From Lachnospiraceae bacterium (GTDB taxonomy: Bacteria; Bacillota; Clostridia; Lachnospirales; Lachnospiraceae): a DNA stretch of 17,949 nt. A program made the position numbers and the translations under genes. Numbering within the stretch: position 1 is the first letter of the stretch; every line of letters starts with the position of its first letter. The notes under the pieces were generated by a model, which made no database searches, was not told the origin of the DNA, and saw only the letters and a list, made by a program, of their open reading frames with translations. The stretch spans positions 1 through 17,949 of the forward strand of contig DNUZ01000004.1 of the NCBI GenBank assembly GCA_003507655.1. The letters are read 5' to 3'. Of the stretch, positions 7,570 through 14,812 are shown in pieces.

Positions 7570-9645
7570 TTATGTCAGTAAATTCTGCATACTTTTCAAG
7601 CTGATCACCAGTGTAGAGGTATTGTGAAGCAGTGCCGAAGTTGCCGGCTGGATCACTCCTGCAACACCGAGTGCGATTAAGCCTGTGTTGAATCCTACGA
7701 TCTGTTTGTAGTTTTTACTGATTTTTTTCATCAGAGCATCGCTGATGAGTTTCAGAGTTACTATCTGGTACAAGTCATCTGCACTGATGGTAATGTCTGC
7801 GATCTCTCTTGCTATCTCTGCACCATCACTGATGGCAATTCCAACGTCTGCCGCTGACAGCGCCGGAGAATCGTTGATTCCGTCACCGATCATGATGACT
7901 TTTCTTCCGGCAGCCTTTTCTTTTTCCACAAATGCTGCTTTATCTTCCGGCAGCACTTCCGAATAATATTCATCCACACCGACGCGCTCTGCGATCGCAT
8001 GTGCAGTACGTTCACTGTCACCTGTCATCATGACGATTTTTGACAGTCCCGCTTTTCTAAGCGAGGTGATGACTGCTTCCGCTTCTTCGCGTAACGGATC
8101 TTCAATGCAGATGACGGCTGCTAATTGATTCTCAATGGCTAAATAGAGATGTGTATACTCTACCGGAAGATTTTCAAATAATTCCTCTTTTCCCTCCGGA
8201 ATCGTACATTTTTCATCTTCAAAGACAAAATGGCTGCTTCCGATGACCGCCCGTTTTCCGTTGATAGTCGTGGAAATTCCATGTGCTACAATGTACTCCA
8301 CCTTAGAATGCATCTCTTCATGGGCAAGGCCTTTTTCTTCTGCCGCCTGAACGACTGCTTTTGCCATCGAATGTGGGAAATGCTCTTCCATGCAAGCTGC
8401 AATCCTTAAAAGCTCGTCCGGTTCTCTTCCGTCAAAAGATACAACTTCAACGACCGATGGTTTTGCCTTTGTCAAGGTTCCTGTCTTATCAAATACGATC
8501 GTATCTGCCTCTGCTACGGCTTCTAAATATTTGCCGCCTTTTACCGTCATATGGTAGAGGCTTGCTTCACGGATCGCAGAAAGAACAGAGATCGGCATTG
8601 CTAACTTTAAGGCACAGGAAAAATCTACCATTAAAACAGAAAGTGCCTTTGTGGTGTTGCGGGTCAACAGATAGGTCAACGCGGTTCCACCAAGTGTATA
8701 TGGTACTAATCTGTCTGCTAAATGCTCTGCTTTTCCTTCTAATGAGGATTTCAGTTTTTCTGATTCCTCGATCATGGTCACAATCTTCTCAAAGCGGCTT
8801 GAACCACCTACTTCTTTTACCAGAATGGTAAGCTCGCCTTCCTCTAAAACGGTACCGGCATAGACATAGTTGCCTTCTGCCTTTCTGATCGGCAGGGACT
8901 CTCCGGTTAAGGATGCCTGATTGACCATTGCTTCTCCTTCGGAAACCTCGCCGTCAAATGGGATCACATTACCCATATGTACAACAACTTCATCTCCTGC
9001 GGAAATATCATTTACCGATACTAAGACTTCCTGACCGTCTGACTTCAACCATACTTTTCCTACATTTAAAGCCATGGTTCTTGCAAGGTCATCCACGGAT
9101 TTCTTATGTGTCCACTCCTCTAAAAGTTCTCCGATTCCCAACAGGAACATGACTGAGCCTGCCGTGCCGAAATCTTTACGAAGAACAGATACTCCAATTG
9201 CCGTTGCATCTAACACCGCCACTTCTATCTTACGATGCCAGAGTGACTGGATTCCTTTTGCAATATACTTTAAGGAACTCAGTGTAATGTAGGCTGTGTA
9301 GACCGGATATGGAAGTACGATCTTTTTGACATACCGCATCAGAACTTTTCCTATCAGTTTTTCCTGATAAACGGCATTGAGTTCTCTGCCAGAATGCTCT
9401 AATAAACCTGTCGGAACTTCTGCTTTTTCATAGCAGAAGCCCTGCAATAACTGAATGATATAACTTCTCTCTCCGGTATACGAAATCACCGCATCTCCAG
9501 TCCGCTCATATACTTTTGCACATGTAACGTACTTATCGTTTTGTAAAAAATAGAGTAAAATATCTGCCTGTGCATAAGTCATTCTGTTCTGCGAAAGATG
9601 AACTCTCATCCTTCCCGTCATTTCATGCTTAATTGAAAATTTCAC
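7570..9645 (-). CDS. P1B-type heavy-metal ATPase with SCA membrane motif (possible FezB-like)
   Basis: A 691-residue P-type ATPase moving a transition metal across a membrane using ATP. Order: N-terminal HMA_2-like domain (1-75, opening GRMRVHL and lacking a CxxC metal site), membrane helices, actuator TGES (247-250), transport helix with S343-C344-A345-LKLAMP, phosphorylation motif DKTGTLT with D386, the HP-type signature as HFPHS (422-426), GDGINDSP hinge (587-594) and two C-terminal helices. The usual CPC or SPC of copper, zinc or iron exporters is replaced by SCA. From memory this fits the P1B-6 subgroup that includes FezB of ferrosome clusters; not verified. The start is GTG at 9645, directly abutting the TAA of the DUF6110 gene with GAGG just before, so the two are coupled. 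Metal specificity is not provable here; iron is favoured by the upstream Fur-like box. Confidence 0.9.
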   Translation of the reverse strand: MKFSIKHEMTGRMRVHLSQNRMTYAQADILLYFLQNDKYVTCAKVYERTGDAVISYTGERSYIIQLLQGFCYEKAEVPTGLLEHSGRELNAVYQEKLIGKVLMRYVKKIVLPYPVYTAYITLSSLKYIAKGIQSLWHRKIEVAVLDATAIGVSVLRKDFGTAGSVMFLLGIGELLEEWTHKKSVDDLARTMALNVGKVWLKSDGQEVLVSVNDISAGDEVVVHMGNVIPFDGEVSEGEAMVNQASLTGESLPIRKAEGNYVYAGTVLEEGELTILVKEVGGSSRFEKIVTMIEESEKLKSSLEGKAEHLADRLVPYTLGGTALTYLLTRNTTKALSVLMVDFSCALKLAMPISVLSAIREASLYHMTVKGGKYLEAVAEADTIVFDKTGTLTKAKPSVVEVVSFDGREPDELLRIAACMEEHFPHSMAKAVVQAAEEKGLAHEEMHSKVEYIVAHGISTTINGKRAVIGSSHFVFEDEKCTIPEGKEELFENLPVEYTHLYLAIENQLAAVICIEDPLREEAEAVITSLRKAGLSKIVMMTGDSERTAHAIAERVGVDEYYSEVLPEDKAAFVEKEKAAGRKVIMIGDGINDSPALSAADVGIAISDGAEIAREIADITISADDLYQIVTLKLISDALMKKISKNYKQIVGFNTGLIALGVAGVIQPATSALLHNTSTLVISLKSMQNLLT

Positions 9646-9909
9646 TTATTCCTCACCTGCTGTATCTTCAAATTCTTCTTCTTTTGCAGCTCTTGCCTCG
9701 TTGATATCCTTAGCTTCTGCATAAATGTCGCCTGCATTCTCCTGAATGGTTGTTGCAGTCTTCATCACGCAGTCTTTTGCCCGAAGCACCGCTGCCGTAC
9801 AGCCTGTGTATACTTTCTTTGCGTCTTTACTGGACAGGATTTTGACTCCGGCTGTTCCAAACAGCGTTCCTCCTGCAAAAAGTCCGATTTTTTTCCAATT
9901 AATACTCAT
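9646..9909 (-). CDS. DUF6110 family small protein, partner of the metal ATPase
   Basis: An 87-residue protein beginning MSINWKKIGLF; the start at 9909 has AAGGAGG eight bases upstream, so the longer frame to 9930 is rejected. It has one glycine-rich hydrophobic segment at about 8-25 (GLFAGGTLFGTAGVKIL), which could insert in or lie on a membrane, then a Lys/Ala-rich helical region and a strongly acidic tail (EEEFEDTAGEE). I recognise the pattern as DUF6110, a family without an assigned biochemical function that I recall seeing beside HMA-domain proteins and P1B ATPases in Clostridia. Its stop codon touches the ATPase start. A role as ATPase accessory or as a FezA-like ferrosome membrane protein is inference. 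Confidence 0.75.
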   Translation of the reverse strand: MSINWKKIGLFAGGTLFGTAGVKILSSKDAKKVYTGCTAAVLRAKDCVMKTATTIQENAGDIYAEAKDINEARAAKEEEFEDTAGEE

Positions 9910-9951
9910 CGTTGTTTCCTCCTTACGCATATGCTATTTTTATTTTACTCT

Positions 9952-9980
9952 ATCATAGTACCTCCCATCGGCATTTTCCA
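9952..9980 (-). promoter_or_regulatory. Candidate promoter of the DUF6110-ATPase operon
   Basis: On the minus strand TGGAAA (9975-9980), 17 bases, then TATGAT (9952-9957), 4 and 5 matches to consensus. An alternative is TTGATA (10006-10011) with TAAAAA (9984-9989) at 16 bases, whose -35 would overlap the palindrome at 9995-10011. The sequence does not decide between them. Confidence 0.4.
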
Positions 9981-9994
9981 CGTTTTTTATCTTA

Positions 9995-10011
9995 TTGAAA
10001 AATTTTATCAA
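9995..10011 (-). promoter_or_regulatory. Fur-box-like palindrome upstream of the DUF6110-ATPase operon
   Basis: The minus strand reads TTGATAAAATTTTTCAA, a 17-base palindrome with one mismatched pair. Its inner 15 bases match the 7-1-7 Fur consensus TGATAATNATTATCA at 11 of the 14 specified positions. It sits just after the relQ stop codon and about 90 bases before the DUF6110 start, where it could overlap or flank the promoter. AT-rich palindromes occur by chance, so confidence is moderate. Confidence 0.5.
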
Positions 10012-10022
10012 CAGGCTCTTTT

Positions 10023-10778
10023 TTAGTCACGATTGATGATCCGTGCCAGTCCGATTGCCGGCAGGCTCTCGTCTTTTTCTTCGCTGTAACGCTCGATCCG
10101 GTTACGGATCTCTCCCATCTTCTTGTCCCAATCGGCAATGACATTTGCACACTCGGTCAGTTCTTCTGCCATCTGTACTGCCTCTGCTTCCGGGATCTCT
10201 TTTTTGTAACGCAGCTTATGCTCCAAACTTGCCCAGAAGTCCATTGCAATAGTGCGAAGCTGTACTTCCACCTTCATCGGTCTCTTCTCGTTTTCTAAAA
10301 AGATCGGTACTTCCACGATCAGGTGCAGACTCCGGTAGCCGCTTGGTTTTGGATTCTTGATGTAATCTTTTTTCTCGATGAGCCGGATGTCATCCTGCTG
10401 TAACAGACATTCCGCTAACAGATAAATGTCCTCCGGAAACGAGCATACCACACGGACTCCTGCAATGTCGTTAATATTTTCTTCAATGGATTCTAAGGAA
10501 AACGGAATCTGTTTTCTCTTGACTTTTTTCAGGATTCCATCAAAAGATTTGACTCTCGTCTTGATCGTCTCGATCGGATTTCTGTCATATTGCAGTGAAA
10601 ACTGTTCATTTAATACCCGAAACTTGGTCTCCACCTCCATGATCGCACAGCGATAGTATGACATCAGCCGCTCAATCGGCAGAAAATTCTCCTGCATCCG
10701 GTTCATAAATTCATCCGATAGCACGATATCCGTGATCAGTTCTTCTCTTGCCTGTTCTATCAATCTCTCTATTTTCAT
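10023..10778 (-). CDS. relQ: RelQ-like small alarmone synthetase (GTP pyrophosphokinase)
   Basis: A 251-residue cytosolic RelA/SpoT-type synthetase without hydrolase or C-terminal regulatory domains. It transfers pyrophosphate from ATP to GDP or GTP to make ppGpp or pppGpp. Motifs: R75-V-K77-S78, INDIAGVRVVC with D104, KPSGYRSLH (144-152, including the stacking Tyr148) and VEVQLRTIAMDFWASLEHK (170-188). The helices around the core and the EVQLRTIAMDFWA wording match the RelQ/YjbM class rather than RelP. It is some 40 residues longer than typical RelQ (about 210), with an extended N-terminus and a charged C-terminal tail. The start is ATG at 10778, preceded by AAGGGGA. It lies 34 bases after the GH13 gene and seems to be the last gene of that operon. 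Confidence 0.9.
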   Translation of the reverse strand: MKIERLIEQAREELITDIVLSDEFMNRMQENFLPIERLMSYYRCAIMEVETKFRVLNEQFSLQYDRNPIETIKTRVKSFDGILKKVKRKQIPFSLESIEENINDIAGVRVVCSFPEDIYLLAECLLQQDDIRLIEKKDYIKNPKPSGYRSLHLIVEVPIFLENEKRPMKVEVQLRTIAMDFWASLEHKLRYKKEIPEAEAVQMAEELTECANVIADWDKKMGEIRNRIERYSEEKDESLPAIGLARIINRD

Positions 10779-10812
10779 CTGCTGTCCCCTTTACCTTCTG
10801 TTATCTTTCTGT

Positions 10813-12114
10813 CTACTCCATAATCTTAGAGGTATATGCTTCTAATAAGACCTCATACTCTTTGCCCTGATAAGAAAAATGTAATGTCTCTGCATGATCT
10901 GTCAGGTTAAGTGCGATAACTTTGTACTGCTCACCACTTCGTCTTGCAAAAACGAACTGTTTATTGCGGACTAATACCTCATCATATGCCCCATATTTTA
11001 CCGCATCGGACTCTTTGCGGATCTTTGCCAGTTCCCGGATATGCGCCGGCAGATCCGTTTCTTGGGCGCACATTTCCTCTAAGTCCAGCTTTGGTCGAAG
11101 CGGCAGGTCAGCATCCATTCCCTGACCTTTCACTCCTTCAATCCCCCACTCACTTCCGTAATAAATGGACGGGATTCCCGGCATCATGTAAAGCAGCGTA
11201 TAGGCATTCTTTAAGTTCTCACGCTGTTTGAGCAGACTTCCGATCCGGTTGACATCATGGTTATCCAAGAAGTTGTACAGGCAGAGATTTTCATAAAGAC
11301 CTCCCTGCCCAAACTGACGCTTCAACGAATAGGCAATCTCAAAATAATTCTTGTCATTGTGGCTTGAATAAATGCCCTTCCAGCACTCATAATTCGTAAC
11401 CGAATCTAACATCTCATCGTTTGCCCAGACACGGTAATCGCCATGAATGATCTCGCCCATCAGCCAGAAATCTTCTCTCTTTCCTTTTGTAAAGCTATGG
11501 AGTCGTTTAAAAAATTCCCGGTCTACGCAATCGGCTGCATCCAGACGCAGGCCGTCAATGCCCAGCTCGTCCATCCACATACCGACTGCTCCAAGCAGAT
11601 GTTCACAAACTGCCGGATTTCTCAGGTTCAATTTAACAAGTTCCGCTGCCCCATGCCAGTTCTCATAGGAAAATGAATCTCCTAACGGACTCTGCCAGGA
11701 AAAATTCAAATTACAGAACCAGTCTTTATAGTCTGACTGTTCCAGATTCTTCTGCACATCCAAAAAAGCAAAGAATTTTCTGCCTACATGATTAAAGACT
11801 CCATCCACGATAACACGGATGCCGTTTTCATGTAGTGCCGTAAAGACTTTCTTAAAATCCTCTTTACTTCCCAGTCTGCTGTCTGTCTGATAATAATCTG
11901 TCGTATCATAACCATGGGAAACAGATTCAAAGATCGGTCCAAAATAGATCGCATTGATCCCAAGCTCTTTGAAATGCTCTATCCAATCTAACACCTCTAA
12001 AATCCGTCCGCCTGCCGTTGCTTCCCCTTCGTTACGAAGAGGTGCTCCGGTAAATCCGAGCGGATAGATATGATAAAACATTGCTTCCCTGATCCAGTTT
12101 TTTTCATCAGCCAT
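10813..12114 (-). CDS. GH13 alpha-glucan hydrolase (alpha-amylase family), cytosolic
   Basis: A 433-residue glycoside hydrolase of family GH13, without signal peptide, so it probably acts on imported maltodextrins. The catalytic triad is present: nucleophile D192 (GIDGLRLDAAD), acid/base E221 (LMGEII) and D287 (FLDNHD). Region I is VDGVFNHV (103-110), after the (beta/alpha)8 start MFYHIYPLGF. A short C-terminal beta domain ends the protein. There is no N-terminal carbohydrate-binding domain as in neopullulanase or cyclomaltodextrinase, so the exact specificity is open. The frame extends to GTG 12123, but AAAGGAG is eight bases before ATG 12114 and only one base from the GTG. It is 37 bases after the thioesterase gene and 34 before relQ. 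Confidence 0.9.
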   Translation of the reverse strand: MADEKNWIREAMFYHIYPLGFTGAPLRNEGEATAGGRILEVLDWIEHFKELGINAIYFGPIFESVSHGYDTTDYYQTDSRLGSKEDFKKVFTALHENGIRVIVDGVFNHVGRKFFAFLDVQKNLEQSDYKDWFCNLNFSWQSPLGDSFSYENWHGAAELVKLNLRNPAVCEHLLGAVGMWMDELGIDGLRLDAADCVDREFFKRLHSFTKGKREDFWLMGEIIHGDYRVWANDEMLDSVTNYECWKGIYSSHNDKNYFEIAYSLKRQFGQGGLYENLCLYNFLDNHDVNRIGSLLKQRENLKNAYTLLYMMPGIPSIYYGSEWGIEGVKGQGMDADLPLRPKLDLEEMCAQETDLPAHIRELAKIRKESDAVKYGAYDEVLVRNKQFVFARRSGEQYKVIALNLTDHAETLHFSYQGKEYEVLLEAYTSKIME

Positions 12115-12151
12115 TGCAAACACTCCTTTGTATGCTTTTCACTTACTCTCT

Positions 12152-12532
12152 TTATTTGTTATCTGCCTTGTTCTGGAATTTTTCATTGTCGATGATAAAA
12201 CGCTCATGCTCGCCTTCGCCGATTTTTCCACGTTCATCATACGCTTCCACATGGAAAACCAGTTTTCTTCCATCGACTTTTACTAACTCGCTCTTTGCTG
12301 TTACTTCCATGCCTACCGGAGTCGCAGAAATATGGCTGACATTCATCAGTGTTCCGACAGTTCCCTGTCCTTCCTCTAACTCTCCTGCAACACTTGTATA
12401 AGCTGCCTGCTCCATCAATGCGATCATTGCCGGTGTCGCATATACTTTTAATGCACCGCTTTTCATCGTAAGAGCTGTGTTTTCCTGTGTTACCTGTTCT
12501 TTCTTTTCACCTTGAATTCCTGTTGCTAACAT
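12152..12532 (-). CDS. FlK-like hotdog-fold acyl-CoA thioesterase
   Basis: A 126-residue single hotdog-domain protein. Residues T33, E41 and H67 stand at the same spacing (8 and 26) as the catalytic Thr42, Glu50 and His76 that I recall for the fluoroacetyl-CoA thioesterase FlK, in the contexts YATPAMIALMEQAA and NVSHISATPVG. Family members hydrolyse short acyl-CoA esters; fluoroacetyl-CoA is the FlK substrate in a specialised Streptomyces, and the wide gut-bacterial homologues have no established substrate. The start at 12532 has AGGAGG five bases upstream. It is 41 bases after agcS and 37 before the GH13 gene, so probably co-transcribed. A housekeeping role in clearing toxic or stalled acyl-CoAs is inference. 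Confidence 0.85.
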   Translation of the reverse strand: MLATGIQGEKKEQVTQENTALTMKSGALKVYATPAMIALMEQAAYTSVAGELEEGQGTVGTLMNVSHISATPVGMEVTAKSELVKVDGRKLVFHVEAYDERGKIGEGEHERFIIDNEKFQNKADNK

Positions 12533-12573
12533 GCTGTCCTCCTGCTGTTTGTTTGACTTTTATTTTTAGCTAT

Positions 12574-13989
12574 TTAAGATAAATGTTTCTTTTTTTCAAA
12601 GAAATCCTTTGTCTCCTTGATCACTACTCCACTTAATGCGAAGATTGCTATCATATTCGGTATCGCCATCAGACCGTTGAAAATATCTGCGATCGTCCAT
12701 ACTGCCTCTACTGTCATGTATGGTCCGATGAATACTGCTAAAATGTATAACCAACGGTATACTTTTACTGCTTTCATGTTACCGCCTGTTAAATACTCTA
12801 AACATCTCTCAGAATAGTAATCCCATCCCAGTATCGTGGTAAATGCAAAGAATACCAGACACAGCATTAATAAGAAGGAAGATACACTTGCCGGTATCGG
12901 AAGTCCCTGGTTGAATGCGTAAGTTGTAACCCGAACACCTTCTAATCCTTCTACCTGCCATGCTCCGGTTAATACGATGGACAATCCTGTCATCGTACAG
13001 ATGATGATTGTATCAATAAAGGTTCCTGTCATGGAAACAAGTCCCTGTCTTACCGGTTCTTTAGTCTTTGCTGCTGCTGCCGCGATCGGAGCAGAACCAA
13101 GTCCTGATTCATTAGAGAAAATTCCTCTTGCCACACCGCTCTGCATTGCGATAAACAGTGTTCCCACTGCGCCACCCGTAACTGCTGACGGATTGAATGC
13201 TCCTTTTACTACTGTTACGATTGCTGCCGGGATCTCTGTAATATTGCAGATGATCAGTGTCAGACTGATCACTACATAAATGATCGCCATAAACGGTACA
13301 ACAATCTGTGACACATTTGCAATACGTTTGATCCCGCCGATCAAAACCAGTGCCACACAGATACTGAGTACTAATGATGCAATGACAACTGTCCAGGAAT
13401 AAGTTCCGATTCCCGGGATTGCAACGGTGTGCTGCTGGTTCGGGTCAAAGAAATTATTGACTGCGGATGCAATACCGTTTACCTGTGAAAATGTTCCGAT
13501 TCCAAAGAGTCCTACACAAATTCCAAAAAAGGCAAAGATCATAGCAAGCCACTTCCATTTTGAACCCATTCCACGCTCTATGTAATAGAAAGGTCCACCT
13601 AAAGCGTGTCCCTCTTCGTCTACCACACGATATTTCACTGCCAAAAGACCCTCTGCATATTTAGTCGCCATTCCAAAGAATGCTGCAATCTCCATCCAGA
13701 ATAATGCTCCCGGTCCTCCTGCACAAATCGCCGTTGCGACTCCTACAATGTTTCCGGTTCCGATCGTTGCCGACAATGCAGTACACAACGCTCCGAAAGA
13801 TGTCACCTCTCCGTGACCGTCTTCCTCATTTTTTACCATCCACTTTAATGCCAGTGGCAGTTTTCTTGTCTGAAGGAATCCCATTCGTATGGTCAGATAA
13901 AGACCACCGGAAAGGATGAGTACCATCAACGGTACGCCCCACACAATGCCATCAATTTTTGACAGCACTTCATTAATTGTCTCTAACAT
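12574..13989 (-). CDS. Alanine/glycine:cation symporter (AgcS family)
   Basis: A 471-residue membrane protein of the sodium:alanine symporter family (LeuT fold, about 11 helices), importing alanine or glycine with a sodium ion or proton. Family signatures: ALSATIGTGNIVGVATAI (71-88) and GGPGALFWMEIAAFFGMATKYAE region (91-113), then SNESGLGSAPIAAAAAKT, the conserved loop near the middle. The frame runs to a GTG at 14001 which lies inside the GAGGAG ribosome binding site; ATG 13989 (MLETINEVLSKID) is preferred. It is the first gene of a set with the thioesterase, GH13 and relQ genes. A hairpin in its leader (14020-14043) may affect expression. Which amino acid it carries cannot be read from sequence. 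Confidence 0.93.
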   Translation of the reverse strand: MLETINEVLSKIDGIVWGVPLMVLILSGGLYLTIRMGFLQTRKLPLALKWMVKNEEDGHGEVTSFGALCTALSATIGTGNIVGVATAICAGGPGALFWMEIAAFFGMATKYAEGLLAVKYRVVDEEGHALGGPFYYIERGMGSKWKWLAMIFAFFGICVGLFGIGTFSQVNGIASAVNNFFDPNQQHTVAIPGIGTYSWTVVIASLVLSICVALVLIGGIKRIANVSQIVVPFMAIIYVVISLTLIICNITEIPAAIVTVVKGAFNPSAVTGGAVGTLFIAMQSGVARGIFSNESGLGSAPIAAAAAKTKEPVRQGLVSMTGTFIDTIIICTMTGLSIVLTGAWQVEGLEGVRVTTYAFNQGLPIPASVSSFLLMLCLVFFAFTTILGWDYYSERCLEYLTGGNMKAVKVYRWLYILAVFIGPYMTVEAVWTIADIFNGLMAIPNMIAIFALSGVVIKETKDFFEKKKHLS

Positions 13990-14019
13990 TTTCTTTCCCA
14001 CTCCTCATTACTTCTATTT

Positions 14020-14043
14020 GCACCGATACTCCTCTATCCGTGC
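14020..14043 (-). promoter_or_regulatory. Leader hairpin before agcS with GAGGAG loop
   Basis: Two 9-base arms (14020-14028 and 14035-14043) pair except for one central G-G mismatch, and the six-base loop reads GAGGAG on the minus strand. It lies 31 bases before the agcS ATG, close to the real ribosome binding site. Whether it is an RNA structure or a protein operator is unknown. Confidence 0.4.
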
Positions 14044-14081
14044 CCTTGTCTAATATATTTGTATAAAAATGCAACATACTA

Positions 14082-14111
14082 ACAATACCACATTTTTGTA
14101 CAGTCTGTAAA
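14082..14111 (-). promoter_or_regulatory. Weak candidate promoter of the agcS operon
   Basis: On the minus strand TTTACA (14106-14111), 18 bases, then TATTGT (14082-14087), preceded by TGG that could act as an extended -10. No better pair was found in the agcS leader. It would give a leader of about 85 bases including the hairpin at 14020-14043. Confidence 0.35.
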
Positions 14112-14164
14112 TGTTTCCGGGCTGTAGTTTTGGCAGTATATTGCATATTTTTTTCATTTATCAG

Positions 14165-14245
14165 AAACAGGGTATCCGGAAAATATTTCGATGCCAGATA
14201 AGAGCCCGGTATACGCACACAGATACTTGCCAAAATGTTGTGCAA
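14165..14245 (-). pseudogene. Probable relic of a MATE efflux transporter C-terminal region
   Basis: One minus-strand frame reads [20 protein letters not shown] followed by FPDTLF. This resembles the RIP-SYLAS segment of late helices in MATE-family exporters, where it is normally followed by a GLAAP-type stretch that is missing here. No full gene exists on either side, and the frame then runs into the agcS leader. It directly follows the dinD relic, which suggests that deletions merged two former genes. The match is from memory over some 25 residues and could be chance. Confidence 0.35.
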
Positions 14246-14277
14246 AAATCCGATATACGATTTTCCATAGACACAAA

Positions 14278-14505
14278 AATATCCGCCTCACCTTGCAAGT
14301 CTTTTTCTTCAATTAATTCCTGTTTTCTGGTTTGAACCGCAAAGTAACTTTGCGCAAAAGCAATCTGTCCTTTACGGGGATCTCCATTTTCAGCGATAAG
14401 ATAACAGGCATAACGGGTAAGTATGTAATCGTCTACTTCACGATTAGCACCACTTCCCAATGTAACCATTTTACTGGCGTCAGTAAAATGGTCTATTCCT
14501 CTGCT
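14278..14505 (-). pseudogene. dinD: dinD relic (DNA-damage-inducible protein D), deleted at both ends and internally
   Basis: A minus-strand frame encodes [20 protein letters not shown], then a stretch containing [17 protein letters not shown] and [18 protein letters not shown], the hallmark central region of DinD proteins (E. coli DinD has the matching LSRYACYLVVQNGDP and YFAIQTRRQEL). Immediately after, the frame jumps to KDLQGEADI, which resembles a segment near the C-terminus of Firmicutes DinD, so roughly 100 residues appear deleted in frame, probably between GAAGAAA microrepeats. The first 60 or so residues are absent because the helix-turn-helix gene stops right at the break, and the C-terminal tail is lost. 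An ATG-started frame exists (from 14469) but cannot make a working DinD. Confidence 0.75.
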
Positions 14506-14771
14506 TTCTTCATTTTCTCATAATATGCCTTATACCTGTAAATCGTCCGCTCACTGACATTATTCCGCTTTGCAATCTCCACCATTGTCATACCGCTCTC
14601 ATAACCGGCAACAAAATCATGATAGATTGCCATCCACTTTTCATTATGTTTCTGCCTTCCGCTCAGCTTTCGATTTTTATAATATTCCAATTCTTCCCGA
14701 AGTGTGGCATTCTCTTTTTCCAGTTCTGCAATTCTTTTTAATGCCTCTTCCAGTGTTACAATCTTCTCCAT
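14493..14771 (-). CDS. Small helix-turn-helix protein with N-terminal coiled coil
   Basis: A 92-residue protein. Residues about 5-35 form a heptad-like, Glu/Leu-rich coiled coil ([25 protein letters not shown]), then a basic stretch ([14 protein letters not shown]), and residues about 58-83 a helix-turn-helix of the resolvase/Hin type ([22 protein letters not shown]). Its size fits a dimeric DNA-binding protein or the stand-alone HTH part of a recombinase or transposase-like system; no catalytic domain is present. The start at 14771 has GGAGGG nine bases upstream and a near-consensus promoter at 14813-14841, so it is probably expressed. It ends exactly where the dinD relic begins, suggesting a mobile-element or rearrangement origin. 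Function not assigned. Confidence 0.75.
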   Translation of the reverse strand: MEKIVTLEEALKRIAELEKENATLREELEYYKNRKLSGRQKHNEKWMAIYHDFVAGYESGMTMVEIAKRNNVSERTIYRYKAYYEKMKKAEE

Positions 14772-14812
14772 ATCTAAAATCCCTCCGAATATGACATTCT
14801 CATTTTGTCTTT

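Noticed and set aside
8361..8831. 156-residue plus-strand open frame
   Set aside because: Antisense shadow of the metal ATPase gene; Leu/Arg/Ser-rich composition typical of reverse-frame reading.
13990..14165. Glycine or lysine riboswitch before agcS
   Set aside because: The leader is short and only one hairpin is visible; the conserved cores of these riboswitches were not found.
14465..14492. Perfect 12-bp inverted repeat around a 4-base loop
   Set aside because: It lies in the dinD relic, encoding the [10 protein letters not shown] stretch that matches DinD, and has no T-run. Probably a chance coding palindrome.
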